A program made the position numbers and the translations under genes. Of a stretch of 64,000 nucleotides of DNA, positions 56,625-64,000 are shown piece after piece. This stretch comes from Flavobacteriaceae bacterium (lineage in GTDB: Bacteria > Bacteroidota > Bacteroidia > Flavobacteriales > Flavobacteriaceae). The notes beneath the pieces were generated by a model. The model was not told where the DNA came from and made no database searches. It saw nothing but the letters and a program-made list of their open reading frames with translations. The stretch lies in NCBI GenBank assembly GCA_947459635.1, contig CANHEA010000002.1, forward strand, positions 1-64,000. Reading direction: 5' to 3'. Each line of letters begins with the position of its first letter. Positions within the stretch are counted from its first letter, which is position 1.

Positions 56625-58793
56625 TTATTTTTTTGATTCTACAAATTCCAAGACATCAACGCTAACAGTGGAGGTAAACACTCCATAATTGACCGTCGCT
56701 TTATTCTTTTCAATTTTGTCAATACTGCCAATGGCCTTACCGTCAAACATGCGAACACGATCGCCGACTTTTAGTACAGGCTTGGGTTTTTCAACTACAG
56801 TCTTCGCTTTGAGTTTCTTTTCCTTTTTCTCCGTTCTTATTTGTTCTACTTGAACAGTAACTTCTTTTAGTATTTCTTTCTTTTGAACTTCCTTTATTTT
56901 GGTTTCCTTGACAGTGGCTTTCTTACGCTTAGAATTTTCAATCTCGACAATCTTAAGAAACTCGCCGATGAGTTCCTTTTTGTTTTTTGAATTGAAATAT
57001 TTTTCAGCAATATCGTCAATTTTTTGTCCCATGTAAATCAAACGCTGGTTGCTATCGTATAACTCTTGGTAGCTTTCCAATTTCTGTTTGATTTTGGTAT
57101 TGATCACTGCCATTTTTGAACTTTCCTCTCGTGCTTTCGACTCTTCCTCTTTTAAATTCTGTGACGTTTTCTCCAATTTGGAACGTTCTTTTTGAAGGGT
57201 TGCAATAGTCTTGTCGAAGCGAACTTTTCCTACTTCAATCTTCTTTTTGGCACGATTTATCAAACCAAAGGGGATTCCATTTTTCTGTGCCACTTCAAAT
57301 GTAAACGAACTTCCCGCTTGACCAATCACCAATTTGTAAATGGGCTCCAACGATTTTTCGTCAAAAAGCATGTTGGCATTTACGGCAAAAGGCAATTCAT
57401 TAGCTAATATTTTCAGGTTTGAATAGTGTGTAGTTATAATCCCAAATGCTTCCCGATGATAGAATTCTTCTAAGAAAATCTCCGCCAATGCGCCACCTAA
57501 TTCTGGGTCGGAACCAGTTCCGAATTCATCAATAAGAAACAGTGTTTTTGCATTGCACTTCTTCAGAAAATAATTCATGTTCTTCAATCGGTAGCTATAA
57601 GTACTTAGATGATTTTCAATAGATTGATTATCTCCAATGTCCGTTAAAATACGGTCAAAAAGAAACGTTTCGCTGCGTTCGTGAACAGGAATTAGCATTC
57701 CGGATTGTAGCATTAATTGCAACAATCCAACGGTTTTTAATGAAATTGTTTTTCCACCGGCATTGGGTCCAGAAATGACAATGATTCGCTTCTGGTGATG
57801 TAATTCAAAGGTCTGCGGATACGTAACTTCATTTAATTCTTTATTATTCAAATACAGAATCGGATGATAAGCTTCCTTAAAGTACAGTTTCCGTTCGTCA
57901 TTTATCTTTGGCAAAATAGAATTGGTACGGAGCGCATATTTTGCCTTAGCTGCGACAACATCAATATCACTTAGAAATTCTTGGTATTGAACTAATAGTG
58001 GTAGAAAAGTGCGAACACTGTTGGTCAATTGTTTTAGTATCCTCGTAATTTCTTCTGTTTCTTCGTATTCTAAATTGCTTAATTCACGTGAATACTTCAA
58101 AGTCGTCTCTGGTTCAATGTACGCAATGCTTCCCGTTTTTGAACTTCCTAAAATAGAACCTTTCACTTTACGACGATACATCGCTAGCACTGCTAATACG
58201 CGTCGATTTTGCACAAAACTTTCCCGAATTTCATCTAAGTAGCCGAGGCCATTATACTGTGTCAGCGCCATACCAAAACTCTGGTTGACTTTTCCTCGAA
58301 CCACATTCATGTTTCTCCTAATCTCTAATAAATCTGGCGACGCATTGTCTTTGATTTCGCCATATTTGTCAACAACATCGTCTATGAGATTAACAATCGC
58401 TTTGGTAATTTCTATCGCCGAAGATTTTGAATATAAGTTGGGGTAATACTCCTCAAATTTCTTTAAGAACAACAACAAAGTATTTGCTGTTTCTGATATC
58501 GATGCGATTTTTCTGAAGCTGGAGAGTTCAAGAAAACTATCTTCAATACCCAGAAACCTAATTTCGTTCGTGATGGCATCAAAACCGTGATTTGGAATCG
58601 CATTATTATTTTCGAAAGAAGACAAGTATTCTGAAGTTTGAAGTAAGGCACGCATCAAATCGTCCTTTTCTTTAAAAGGAATAATCTGTAAAGATTTTTG
58701 TTTACCAAGTTCAGTATTGCAAAGTATCGACAACGATTCTAATATGGTTGGGAACTGTAAATCTTGTAAGGTCTTTGGGGTAATACTAATCAT
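56625..58793 (-). CDS. mutS2: MutS2-like ATPase lacking a Smr domain
   Basis: A 722-residue MutS-family ATPase without the N-terminal mismatch-binding domains, which marks it as MutS2. Middle helical region about 1-310, then the ATPase with Walker A GPNAGGKTISLKT near 340, DEFGTGSDPELGGALAE (Walker B) and THYSNLKI. A coiled coil (about 510-600) and a lysine-rich tail (EVQKKEILKE) end in a KOW-like domain (VGDRVRMFDGKAIGSIDKIEKN). The Smr nuclease domain usually at the C terminus of MutS2 is not seen. MutS2 has been linked to ribosome rescue and recombination control; which applies is not clear here. Confidence 0.88.
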   Translation of the reverse strand: MISITPKTLQDLQFPTILESLSILCNTELGKQKSLQIIPFKEKDDLMRALLQTSEYLSSFENNNAIPNHGFDAITNEIRFLGIEDSFLELSSFRKIASISETANTLLLFLKKFEEYYPNLYSKSSAIEITKAIVNLIDDVVDKYGEIKDNASPDLLEIRRNMNVVRGKVNQSFGMALTQYNGLGYLDEIRESFVQNRRVLAVLAMYRRKVKGSILGSSKTGSIAYIEPETTLKYSRELSNLEYEETEEITRILKQLTNSVRTFLPLLVQYQEFLSDIDVVAAKAKYALRTNSILPKINDERKLYFKEAYHPILYLNNKELNEVTYPQTFELHHQKRIIVISGPNAGGKTISLKTVGLLQLMLQSGMLIPVHERSETFLFDRILTDIGDNQSIENHLSTYSYRLKNMNYFLKKCNAKTLFLIDEFGTGSDPELGGALAEIFLEEFYHREAFGIITTHYSNLKILANELPFAVNANMLFDEKSLEPIYKLVIGQAGSSFTFEVAQKNGIPFGLINRAKKKIEVGKVRFDKTIATLQKERSKLEKTSQNLKEEESKAREESSKMAVINTKIKQKLESYQELYDSNQRLIYMGQKIDDIAEKYFNSKNKKELIGEFLKIVEIENSKRKKATVKETKIKEVQKKEILKEVTVQVEQIRTEKKEKKLKAKTVVEKPKPVLKVGDRVRMFDGKAIGSIDKIEKNKATVNYGVFTSTVSVDVLEFVESKK

Positions 58794-58903
58794 TTTCTGT
58801 TTTCAGTTGCAAGGATTCAAAGTTACAAAGTTCATTGGTTAATTCCATTACCTTTTTGTCGAGTTTATGAAAATCTTTACGAACTTTGTTGGAAACTCAA
58901 ACC

Positions 58904-59575
58904 ATGGAAATTCCCGAGTCTTGGCGGTCATTTTTAGAAGAAGAAATACGAAAACCCTATTTTCGTGATTTAGAAAATCTTGTTGAAAAGGAATACCAAG
59001 AGCATATTTGTTTCCCTCCAAAAGACTTGATTTTTGCTGCTTTTGAAAAATGTAACTTTGATAATTTGAAAGTGATCATTATTGGACAAGATCCGTATCA
59101 TGGCGTAGGAGAGGCAAATGGTTCGTGCTTTTCCGTGAATGATGGCGTTGCGATTCCACCTTCGCTTCGAAATATCTTTCGAGAAATTAGTAACGATTTG
59201 GATACAATAATGCAACCCACGTCTGGCAATTTAGAACATTGGGCAGCACAAGGAGTCTTGCTTTTGAATGCGACCTTAACAGTTCGAAAGGACCAACCCA
59301 ATAGTCACAAACATTTGAATTGGCAACGTTTCACGGATGCCGTTATTGAAAAAATAGCTTCTGAAAGAGAGGACCTTGTGTTTTTGTTGTGGGGCGGATT
59401 CGCGCAAAAGAAAGGAGCAAAAATTGACCAGAATAAGCATTTGGTTCTAACCTCTGGTCATCCGTCACCTTTGAGTGCCAATCAAGGAAAATGGTTTGGG
59501 AACAAACATTTTAGTACAACAAATGTTTACTTACAATCTCACCATAAGATCCCAGTAGTTTGGTTTACGGTGTAA
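58904..59575 (+). CDS. ung: Uracil-DNA glycosylase
   Basis: Removes uracil from DNA, the first step of base-excision repair. 223 residues from the ATG at 58904 (a TTG six codons upstream is less likely). Signatures: VIIIGQDPYHGVGEANGSCFSV with the catalytic Asp of GQDPYH, LLNATLTVRKDQPNSH, and LVLTSGHPSPLSANQG with the catalytic His. Divergent from the mutS2-like gene, with its end overlapping the convergent hypothetical gene by 11 nt. Confidence 0.96.
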   Translation: MEIPESWRSFLEEEIRKPYFRDLENLVEKEYQEHICFPPKDLIFAAFEKCNFDNLKVIIIGQDPYHGVGEANGSCFSVNDGVAIPPSLRNIFREISNDLDTIMQPTSGNLEHWAAQGVLLLNATLTVRKDQPNSHKHLNWQRFTDAVIEKIASEREDLVFLLWGGFAQKKGAKIDQNKHLVLTSGHPSPLSANQGKWFGNKHFSTTNVYLQSHHKIPVVWFTV

Positions 59576-60155
59576 CTGTAAATTTATAGTAGCCAGTACC
59601 ATTTAAAACTGCCGTTGGGGATTCTATATTTACAGATAAATTATTGCCAATACTTTCTGAACGAAACTCAATTAAGTTTGTTGCAAAGCTATTATATCCA
59701 AAACTAAAACGGTAATTTCCAGGATTTAGCGTTTGAATACTTGCATTATATCTATAATAATTTGTTGATGGATTAAATACAAAACTTCCAACGACAAACG
59801 AACCAATTTCAGATTCGCCCACAACTGTCGTTACATTTTCGGATGTAAACTCAATAAAATCCCAAGTTCCGTCTGTGTTTTCTTTTTCTAGTTCATAGGA
59901 AAAAATCAATTTTGTAGCACCACCTGTGGTTTTGTAAATATCAAGTAGATTTGACATATTTTGGGTGGGCAAGAATCTTGGTATCGAATCATTTATGGAA
60001 ATGGTTTGACCTTCTCGAACAAATGAATTCACATCAATTAAATCAGGAACAGTAACAAACACGTCATTATAAAATTCGCTGTCTTTATTAGAGCAGTCTG
60101 CTGCCATCAAAAGTGTAGCCATCGCTACGAAGAAAAAGTATTTTATCGTTTTCAT
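59565..60155 (-). CDS. Hypothetical lipoprotein-like protein
   Basis: 196 residues. The N terminus (MKTIKYFFFVAMATLLMAADCSNKDSEF) looks like a lipoprotein signal with Cys at about 21, although the residue before Cys is unusual. The rest is a beta-rich domain with FGYNSFATNLIEFRSESIG near 150 and no family I recognise. It lies 9 nt after the outer-membrane gene on the same strand and is probably co-transcribed with it. Its 3' end overlaps ung by 11 nt. Confidence 0.75.
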   Translation of the reverse strand: MKTIKYFFFVAMATLLMAADCSNKDSEFYNDVFVTVPDLIDVNSFVREGQTISINDSIPRFLPTQNMSNLLDIYKTTGGATKLIFSYELEKENTDGTWDFIEFTSENVTTVVGESEIGSFVVGSFVFNPSTNYYRYNASIQTLNPGNYRFSFGYNSFATNLIEFRSESIGNNLSVNIESPTAVLNGTGYYKFTVTP

Positions 60156-60164
60156 AAACTTGTA

Positions 60165-60740
60165 TTAAAATCTGTAACTTACGCCTAGTCCCACTCTTGA
60201 AATAATATCTAGACTCTTTTCTTTATTCAATAAATTAGAGCCAAAGCCTACCAAAAATTCAATTCCGATTTGATCTTTAATATAATATTTATAACCTACT
60301 GCTGCTCCCAATGCAAGATCAGTAAATTTACTTTTTGCTACAGCGTAATAATTATTGTCGGCCGCATCAGTCAAAAGGACAATTTCTCTAAAATCACCGC
60401 CATTGATATCGGCAAAGATTTCTGCAAAATAAAAGCTGCGTTGCCCTTGCGATAGATTATACCGCACAAAAGGAATTATTTCGTACTTCGTAAAATTGTT
60501 GATATTTCCTGCATCAAAATCGTCACGCAGCTTTTTGTTATTCGAAAAAACACCACTAACACCAACAGAATAGTTCTTGGTCAAAAAACGCTCATACGTT
60601 ATATTAAACTTGTTCATCACTGTAGCCAAAACATCTACGCGTATTTCATTCTTTCTTGAATATAACGGCGATTTCGGAATAGAGTCTTGCGCTTGCACCA
60701 ACTGAATACTGAACAGCAGTAATAGAAGTAATTTCTTCAT
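60165..60740 (-). CDS. DUF3575-like outer-membrane beta-barrel protein
   Basis: 191 residues with a signal peptide (MKKLLLLLLFSIQLVQAQ) and beta-barrel strands: IRVDVLATVMNKFNITYERFLTKNYSVGVSG, LALGAAVGYKYYIKDQIGIEFLVGFG, and the C-terminal RVGLGVSYRF with a final phenylalanine. Resembles the DUF3575 family of Bacteroidetes. It is followed 9 nt later by the hypothetical lipoprotein, which may be its partner. Confidence 0.82.
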   Translation of the reverse strand: MKKLLLLLLFSIQLVQAQDSIPKSPLYSRKNEIRVDVLATVMNKFNITYERFLTKNYSVGVSGVFSNNKKLRDDFDAGNINNFTKYEIIPFVRYNLSQGQRSFYFAEIFADINGGDFREIVLLTDAADNNYYAVAKSKFTDLALGAAVGYKYYIKDQIGIEFLVGFGSNLLNKEKSLDIISRVGLGVSYRF

Positions 60741-60806
60741 AATTTGAAATTGAATTATTGTCGCTAAGGTATAAAAACGAAATGAATTTTGCTTACAGTA
60801 ATTTGA

Positions 60807-61739
60807 CTAGTTAAAAGTAAGCGCTCCCAAAATTTCTTCAGACATAAACGGACCGCCTGGATAGGTAGCAGTATAATCGAGGTTGAGCCAGATTTGACCC
60901 CGTTCGTCAATGTGATAATGAATGGTTTTTCCTTTACTTTCCTCCACAAACAGTACTTTTTTAATCAGAAAGTTGACAATCTCTAGATCAGGTTTTTTTC
61001 CAATCCAAATCTCTGGATAAATGTGACCACCCGTGTGTATTAACCTTGGCGTTCCTCCAATCGATTTGATACAAGCCGCCATCAGAATCGAATGATCATC
61101 ACAATCCCCTGAAAAATAGCGTAGTGACTCGGTGGCATTGGCAATATAATCTTTGCCTTTGGGATCACTTACGTAGTTCCAACGTGAATTGATTTCCTTA
61201 AAAACGGCAAAACATTGAATAATCGTCCGATAATTGGCATAGCCACGCACTTCTTTAAAATCCTTCAACGTCGCGCTTAGCGCAAAATCGCGCACTTTGG
61301 GGTTCTCAAACTCGATGGCATCGATAATTTTTGATTTGTTAGGAAATGGAAGTAACTTCGAGATAATTATGTCTTGTGGATTTGGACTATCATTCATGGC
61401 ATAAACCATAAATTGATAATCTTCAATCACGCTTTTAAATCCATATTTACCGGAAAAAGAACCGTAAACCAGCGCAATACAATATAAGCCAATGCACACA
61501 ATGATAATCGTTCGCATCAAGCGCAAGACCAATTGAATAACAGTCAAAATGACGATGAAAAGCAAAATACGATCGAGTTGAAAGGGCCAATTCGGATCGA
61601 CGATATTTTGGTGAATAATGATAAATATCGGAATAGCAATCAAAATATTCAAAGCAAAAATTATCACAGTATCCCAAGGTTTTCTAACCTGAAGCTTTTG
61701 CTTTATTTTTTGAATAGAATATAATGTATTTCTGATCAT
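60807..61739 (-). CDS. Membrane protein with transglutaminase-like domain
   Basis: 310 residues. Three membrane segments in the first 100 residues (TVIIFALNILIAIPIFIII, ILLFIVILTVIQLVLRLM, IIIVCIGLYCIALVYG), then a transglutaminase-like cysteine-protease fold. The catalytic cysteine is in YFSGDCDDHSILMAACI (about 215-230), and the histidine in TGGHIYPEIWIG (about 243) with a nearby acidic residue. Proteins of this type are often peptidases or amidases of the envelope; the actual substrate is unknown. It starts just after the solute-binding-fold gene. Confidence 0.85.
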   Translation of the reverse strand: MIRNTLYSIQKIKQKLQVRKPWDTVIIFALNILIAIPIFIIIHQNIVDPNWPFQLDRILLFIVILTVIQLVLRLMRTIIIVCIGLYCIALVYGSFSGKYGFKSVIEDYQFMVYAMNDSPNPQDIIISKLLPFPNKSKIIDAIEFENPKVRDFALSATLKDFKEVRGYANYRTIIQCFAVFKEINSRWNYVSDPKGKDYIANATESLRYFSGDCDDHSILMAACIKSIGGTPRLIHTGGHIYPEIWIGKKPDLEIVNFLIKKVLFVEESKGKTIHYHIDERGQIWLNLDYTATYPGGPFMSEEILGALTFN

Positions 61740-61758
61740 GACTGCTTAAAAAGTAAAA

Positions 61759-62610
61759 CTAAATCGTTTTAACTATTTCAGCAAAAGTACCTTTTTTATT
61801 GATAAGGGCGAGATTCAAAAGTTGATTTTGTACCTTGTTTAACACTTCCTCTTGAAGTTGATTTTGAGACCAATGTGTCAGCGAAAGCCATTCTTGAATA
61901 TCCGCGATTTCCAGATTGTAGCGCGACGCTAACAGCTTATCAATGTTGGAAATCTCCTTGAATGCTTGGGTTTTCTTGTTGATGATTGCGAGTAAGTCTG
62001 CAATCGTCGAAGCGTGATTTTCTAGCACTTCATCTCGCACCGCAATCACAAAACAAGGCCAAGGTGTCGGGCAATCGCCCAATCTTCTAAAAATGCCTTG
62101 ATCGACCAAAGGTTTGGTCATAAAGTGTTCCCACATAAAGTAGTCCGATTTTCCGGCTGTCAATGATTCAACGGCTCCATCGATTGTATTGACAATTTCG
62201 AATTGTAAATCAGCGGTTTTCCAACCATTTTGCTCTGCGTTCACATACGCCATCAATTGAGAACCGGAACCTATTCTAGAAATGGCAACTTTTGCGTCTT
62301 GAAGATCCGAAATTGTTTTGAATTTTGAATTTGCAGCAACATGAATACCCCAAAGCAAAGGCGAGTCCACATACACTTGAACAATCTTCGATGGATTCCC
62401 ACCAACGATATCTTTGACCATTCCTTCAGTCAATATCACGGCAATATCTGTTTCGCCAGAGCGCAACATTTGACAGAGTCTACCAGTTCCTTCGGGCACA
62501 TCGGTCCATTGCAAATCGATGTTGGCTACAGCAAATTCGCCATGCTCTAAACAAAGATGCCAAGGCAAATTAAAATGTTCTGGAACGCCAGCAATTTTGA
62601 GGGTTGTCAT
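61759..62610 (-). CDS. Solute-binding-fold protein without signal peptide
   Basis: A 283-residue type II periplasmic-binding-protein-fold protein. It resembles THI5/NMT1-like and SsuA-like binding proteins: WTDVPEGTGRLCQMLRSGETDIAVIL (about 36-61), KVAISRIGSGSQLMAYV (about 109-125) and GAVESLTAGKSDYFMWEH. There is no signal peptide (it starts MTTLKIAGVPEHFNLPWHLCL), so it should stay in the cytoplasm, and no permease or ATPase gene is near. It could be an enzyme built on this fold, as MqnA or MqnD are, but I see no specific match. A transport role is not supported. Confidence 0.8.
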   Translation of the reverse strand: MTTLKIAGVPEHFNLPWHLCLEHGEFAVANIDLQWTDVPEGTGRLCQMLRSGETDIAVILTEGMVKDIVGGNPSKIVQVYVDSPLLWGIHVAANSKFKTISDLQDAKVAISRIGSGSQLMAYVNAEQNGWKTADLQFEIVNTIDGAVESLTAGKSDYFMWEHFMTKPLVDQGIFRRLGDCPTPWPCFVIAVRDEVLENHASTIADLLAIINKKTQAFKEISNIDKLLASRYNLEIADIQEWLSLTHWSQNQLQEEVLNKVQNQLLNLALINKKGTFAEIVKTI

Positions 62611-62631
62611 TGTTCGGTTGTGAGTTGTAAG

Positions 62632-63162
62632 TTATCGGTTTGTATTTTGGATTTCATACCAATTACATAGGATTCCATCATTTAGGAATTGTCCATTTTG
62701 TTGCATGCCTATTTTTTGTAAAATTCTATTTGAACCTTGATTTTCACTGTGGGCAACAGCATAGACTGTAGCCACTTTCATTTCATTAAAAGCGTAGTCG
62801 AGCCAAGCTTTTGCTGCTTCAAAACCATATCCTTTTCCCCAATAATCTTCTGCGAATCGATAGCCGATATCGTAAAAATTGACATGATTATTTTCAGGTT
62901 CGACGATAAATTTTAGTCCAGCCCAACCGATAATTTCACCGGTTTCAATAATTTCAACCACGAATCGACCGATTCCGTTGTCTTGATATTGCTTTTGAAT
63001 GGCTGCAATATATTGATCGCATTGCGCTATTGTGGTTAAAGGTTTATTTCCTAAATATTGGTGCACACTTGGATTTGAATCCATCCTAAACATAGCCTCG
63101 TTATCTGACGCTACAAATGGTCTCAGTAAAAGCCTTTCTGTTTTTATGGTAAAAAGCATCAT
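62632..63162 (-). CDS. GNAT family N-acetyltransferase (RimJ/RimL-like)
   Basis: 176 residues of the GNAT fold: TERLLLRPFVASDNEAMFRM at the N terminus is the RimL-like pattern, IGWAGLKFIVEPENN and the acetyl-CoA loop RFAEDYWGKGYGFEAAKAWLD, then AVAHSENQGSNRILQKIGMQ. It acetylates an amine, in many family members a protein N terminus or a small molecule; the substrate is not set. It lies 21 nt before the solute-binding-fold gene on the same strand and follows repeat element copy 4. Confidence 0.9.
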   Translation of the reverse strand: MMLFTIKTERLLLRPFVASDNEAMFRMDSNPSVHQYLGNKPLTTIAQCDQYIAAIQKQYQDNGIGRFVVEIIETGEIIGWAGLKFIVEPENNHVNFYDIGYRFAEDYWGKGYGFEAAKAWLDYAFNEMKVATVYAVAHSENQGSNRILQKIGMQQNGQFLNDGILCNWYEIQNTNR

Positions 63163-63196
63163 TTTGAATTATATCAATATTTGTTTGGAAGAAAAA

Positions 63197-63309
63197 GCCC
63201 TAGCCCCGTTAGCAGTGTAAATCCTTTTTTGTTTAATGTGAAGCAACTCGAATGCACTCGGTGTGACAAAACAAAAAAGATTGGAACGGATAGCGGGAAC
63301 AAGCTCCTA
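63197..63309 (-). repeat. Dispersed structured intergenic element, copy 4
   Basis: On the minus strand it begins TAGGAGCTTGTTCCCGC at 63309, where TAG is the stop codon of the nucleoside phosphorylase gene, and ends AACGGGGCTAGGGC at 63197. The outer stem AGC-(TTGTT)-CCCG pairs with CGGG-GCT. The long apical arm has TTTTTTG / CAAAAAA and a tip with CACACCGAGTGCATTCGAG, resembling that of copy 3. Confidence 0.88.
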
Positions 63310-64000
63310 TTGCTTCGCCAATTTATCTAAAGTGTACGCTATCAAAGCATCGACGGCTTTGTATGGATCTTCGCTGAAAGTTCCCGAAGCACGGTTGGCG
63401 ATGATGGCGTTGAGCGACAAACATTGGTGTCCGAGCAATGAACCGAGTCCATAGATGGCAGCGGTTTCCATTTCGAGATTCGTGATTCTCGTTCCGTTGG
63501 TTTTGAAATTATCCATCTTATTATTCAGATTTTCATCTTGAATGTTCAGACGAAGCACGCGACCTTGTGGACCGTAGAATCCGCCAGCAGTTGCTGTGAT
63601 TCCTTTGTGCATCTGTGGACTTTCGATGATCTTTTCTAATTTCTCGCTGCAGGCAATTACGTAAGGTCGACCTTTTTTTGCATCCCAATTGGTGTGCGTA
63701 ATGAATTCATTTTCCATTTGTTGATTGGAAATTTCGTCGATCAAATAGGAGCGGAGCATGTTATCGAGACCCAAGCCAAAAGTAGACATCACAAAACTAT
63801 CTACGGGAATATCGGCTTGCAACGAACCTGAAGTACCGATTCTGATGATGTTGAGCGAGGTTAGCGCTTCTTTTGGTTTTCTGGTTTCTAGATTGATGTT
63901 GACCAAAGCGTCTAGTTCATTCATCACGATATCGATGTTGTCTGGACCGATTCCTGTTGACATGACGGTAATACGTTTGCCTTTGTAGATTCCGGTTTGC
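63307..64000 (-). CDS. Nucleoside phosphorylase, uridine phosphorylase family (N terminus beyond window)
   Basis: C-terminal part of a PNP/UDP-family phosphorylase, about 231 residues in the window; the frame stays open to base 64000, where the sequence reads TGIYKGKRITVMSTGIGPDNIDIV, the usual phosphate and nucleoside loop, so the true start lies past the edge. Other signatures are IIRIGTSGSLQ, and TRITNLEMETAAIYGLGSLLGH, the E-M-E ribose-binding motif. It phosphorolyses a nucleoside, probably uridine, though an AMP nucleosidase of the same superfamily is an alternative. Its TAG stop is the start of repeat element copy 4. Confidence 0.88.
   Translation of the reverse strand, partial: QTGIYKGKRITVMSTGIGPDNIDIVMNELDALVNINLETRKPKEALTSLNIIRIGTSGSLQADIPVDSFVMSTFGLGLDNMLRSYLIDEISNQQMENEFITHTNWDAKKGRPYVIACSEKLEKIIESPQMHKGITATAGGFYGPQGRVLRLNIQDENLNNKMDNFKTNGTRITNLEMETAAIYGLGSLLGHQCLSLNAIIANRASGTFSEDPYKAVDALIAYTLDKLAKQ

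Overview
The window is a stretch of ordinary chromosome from a member of the Flavobacteriaceae, most likely Flavobacterium or a close relative. The evidence is low G+C, AT-rich spacers, Bacteroidetes-type promoters (TTG, then about 16-20 nt, then TAnnTTTG), four secreted proteins with C-terminal type IX secretion (T9SS) sorting domains, a bacillithiol gene (bshA), the family-typical pairing of tsaD with tamB, and a GyrA with Thr82, which as I recall is the wild-type state in Flavobacterium. I see no prophage, integrase, insertion sequence or CRISPR array. Gene density is high and about 53 protein genes and 3 tRNA genes are supported.

Layout. 1-3.6 kb: the 3' end of hutH converges on a minus-strand operon holding a RimK ligase/RimB-like protease fusion, a methyltransferase and a YetF-type membrane protein. 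3.7-12.6 kb: clpC (minus), gyrA and a TPR protein (plus), an NlpC/P60 peptidase and a thiolase (minus). 12.8-13.2 kb: a tRNA-Ser/Pro/Arg cluster with a clear promoter and terminator. 13.3-18.5 kb: two paralogous T9SS-secreted proteins built from two and four DUF4397 units. 18.7-27.7 kb: a VanX-like lipoprotein, a THUMP-like methyltransferase, an AI-2E family transporter, an M43 protease, and a tsaD-rsmE-T9SS-DUF4159 operon. 27.8-32.3 kb: tamB. 32.4-36.4 kb: central carbon genes pfkA, gapA, a BadF-type sugar kinase, mgsA and ridA. 36.4-47.7 kb: envelope genes (LptD-like protein, amidase, MlaD, Fe-S proteins, a GH3/beta-lactamase fusion). 47.7-56.2 kb: a repeat lipoprotein, an EamA transporter, bshA, an LpxH-like phosphoesterase, aroC, a dicarboxylate/amino-acid symporter and a T9SS protein. 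56.2-64 kb: a DCC protein, a MutS2-like ATPase, ung, small envelope proteins, a transglutaminase-like protein, a signal-less solute-binding-fold protein, an acetyltransferase and a truncated nucleoside phosphorylase.

Themes. Envelope building and peptidoglycan turnover recur (NlpC/P60, VanX-like, amidase, GH3/beta-lactamase, TamB, LptD-like, MlaD, LpxH-like). Glycolysis is clustered with its methylglyoxal bypass.

The most unusual signal is a dispersed intergenic element in four copies (11314, 34586, 53595 and 63309 on the minus strand). All four share an outer stem with a 5-nt bulge, and one copy carries a compensatory base-pair change. Two copies supply the TAG stop codon of the gene in front of them. 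Second in interest are the RimK/RimB-like fusion, which puts a ligase and a possible hydrolase on one polypeptide, and the DUF4397 repeat arrays.
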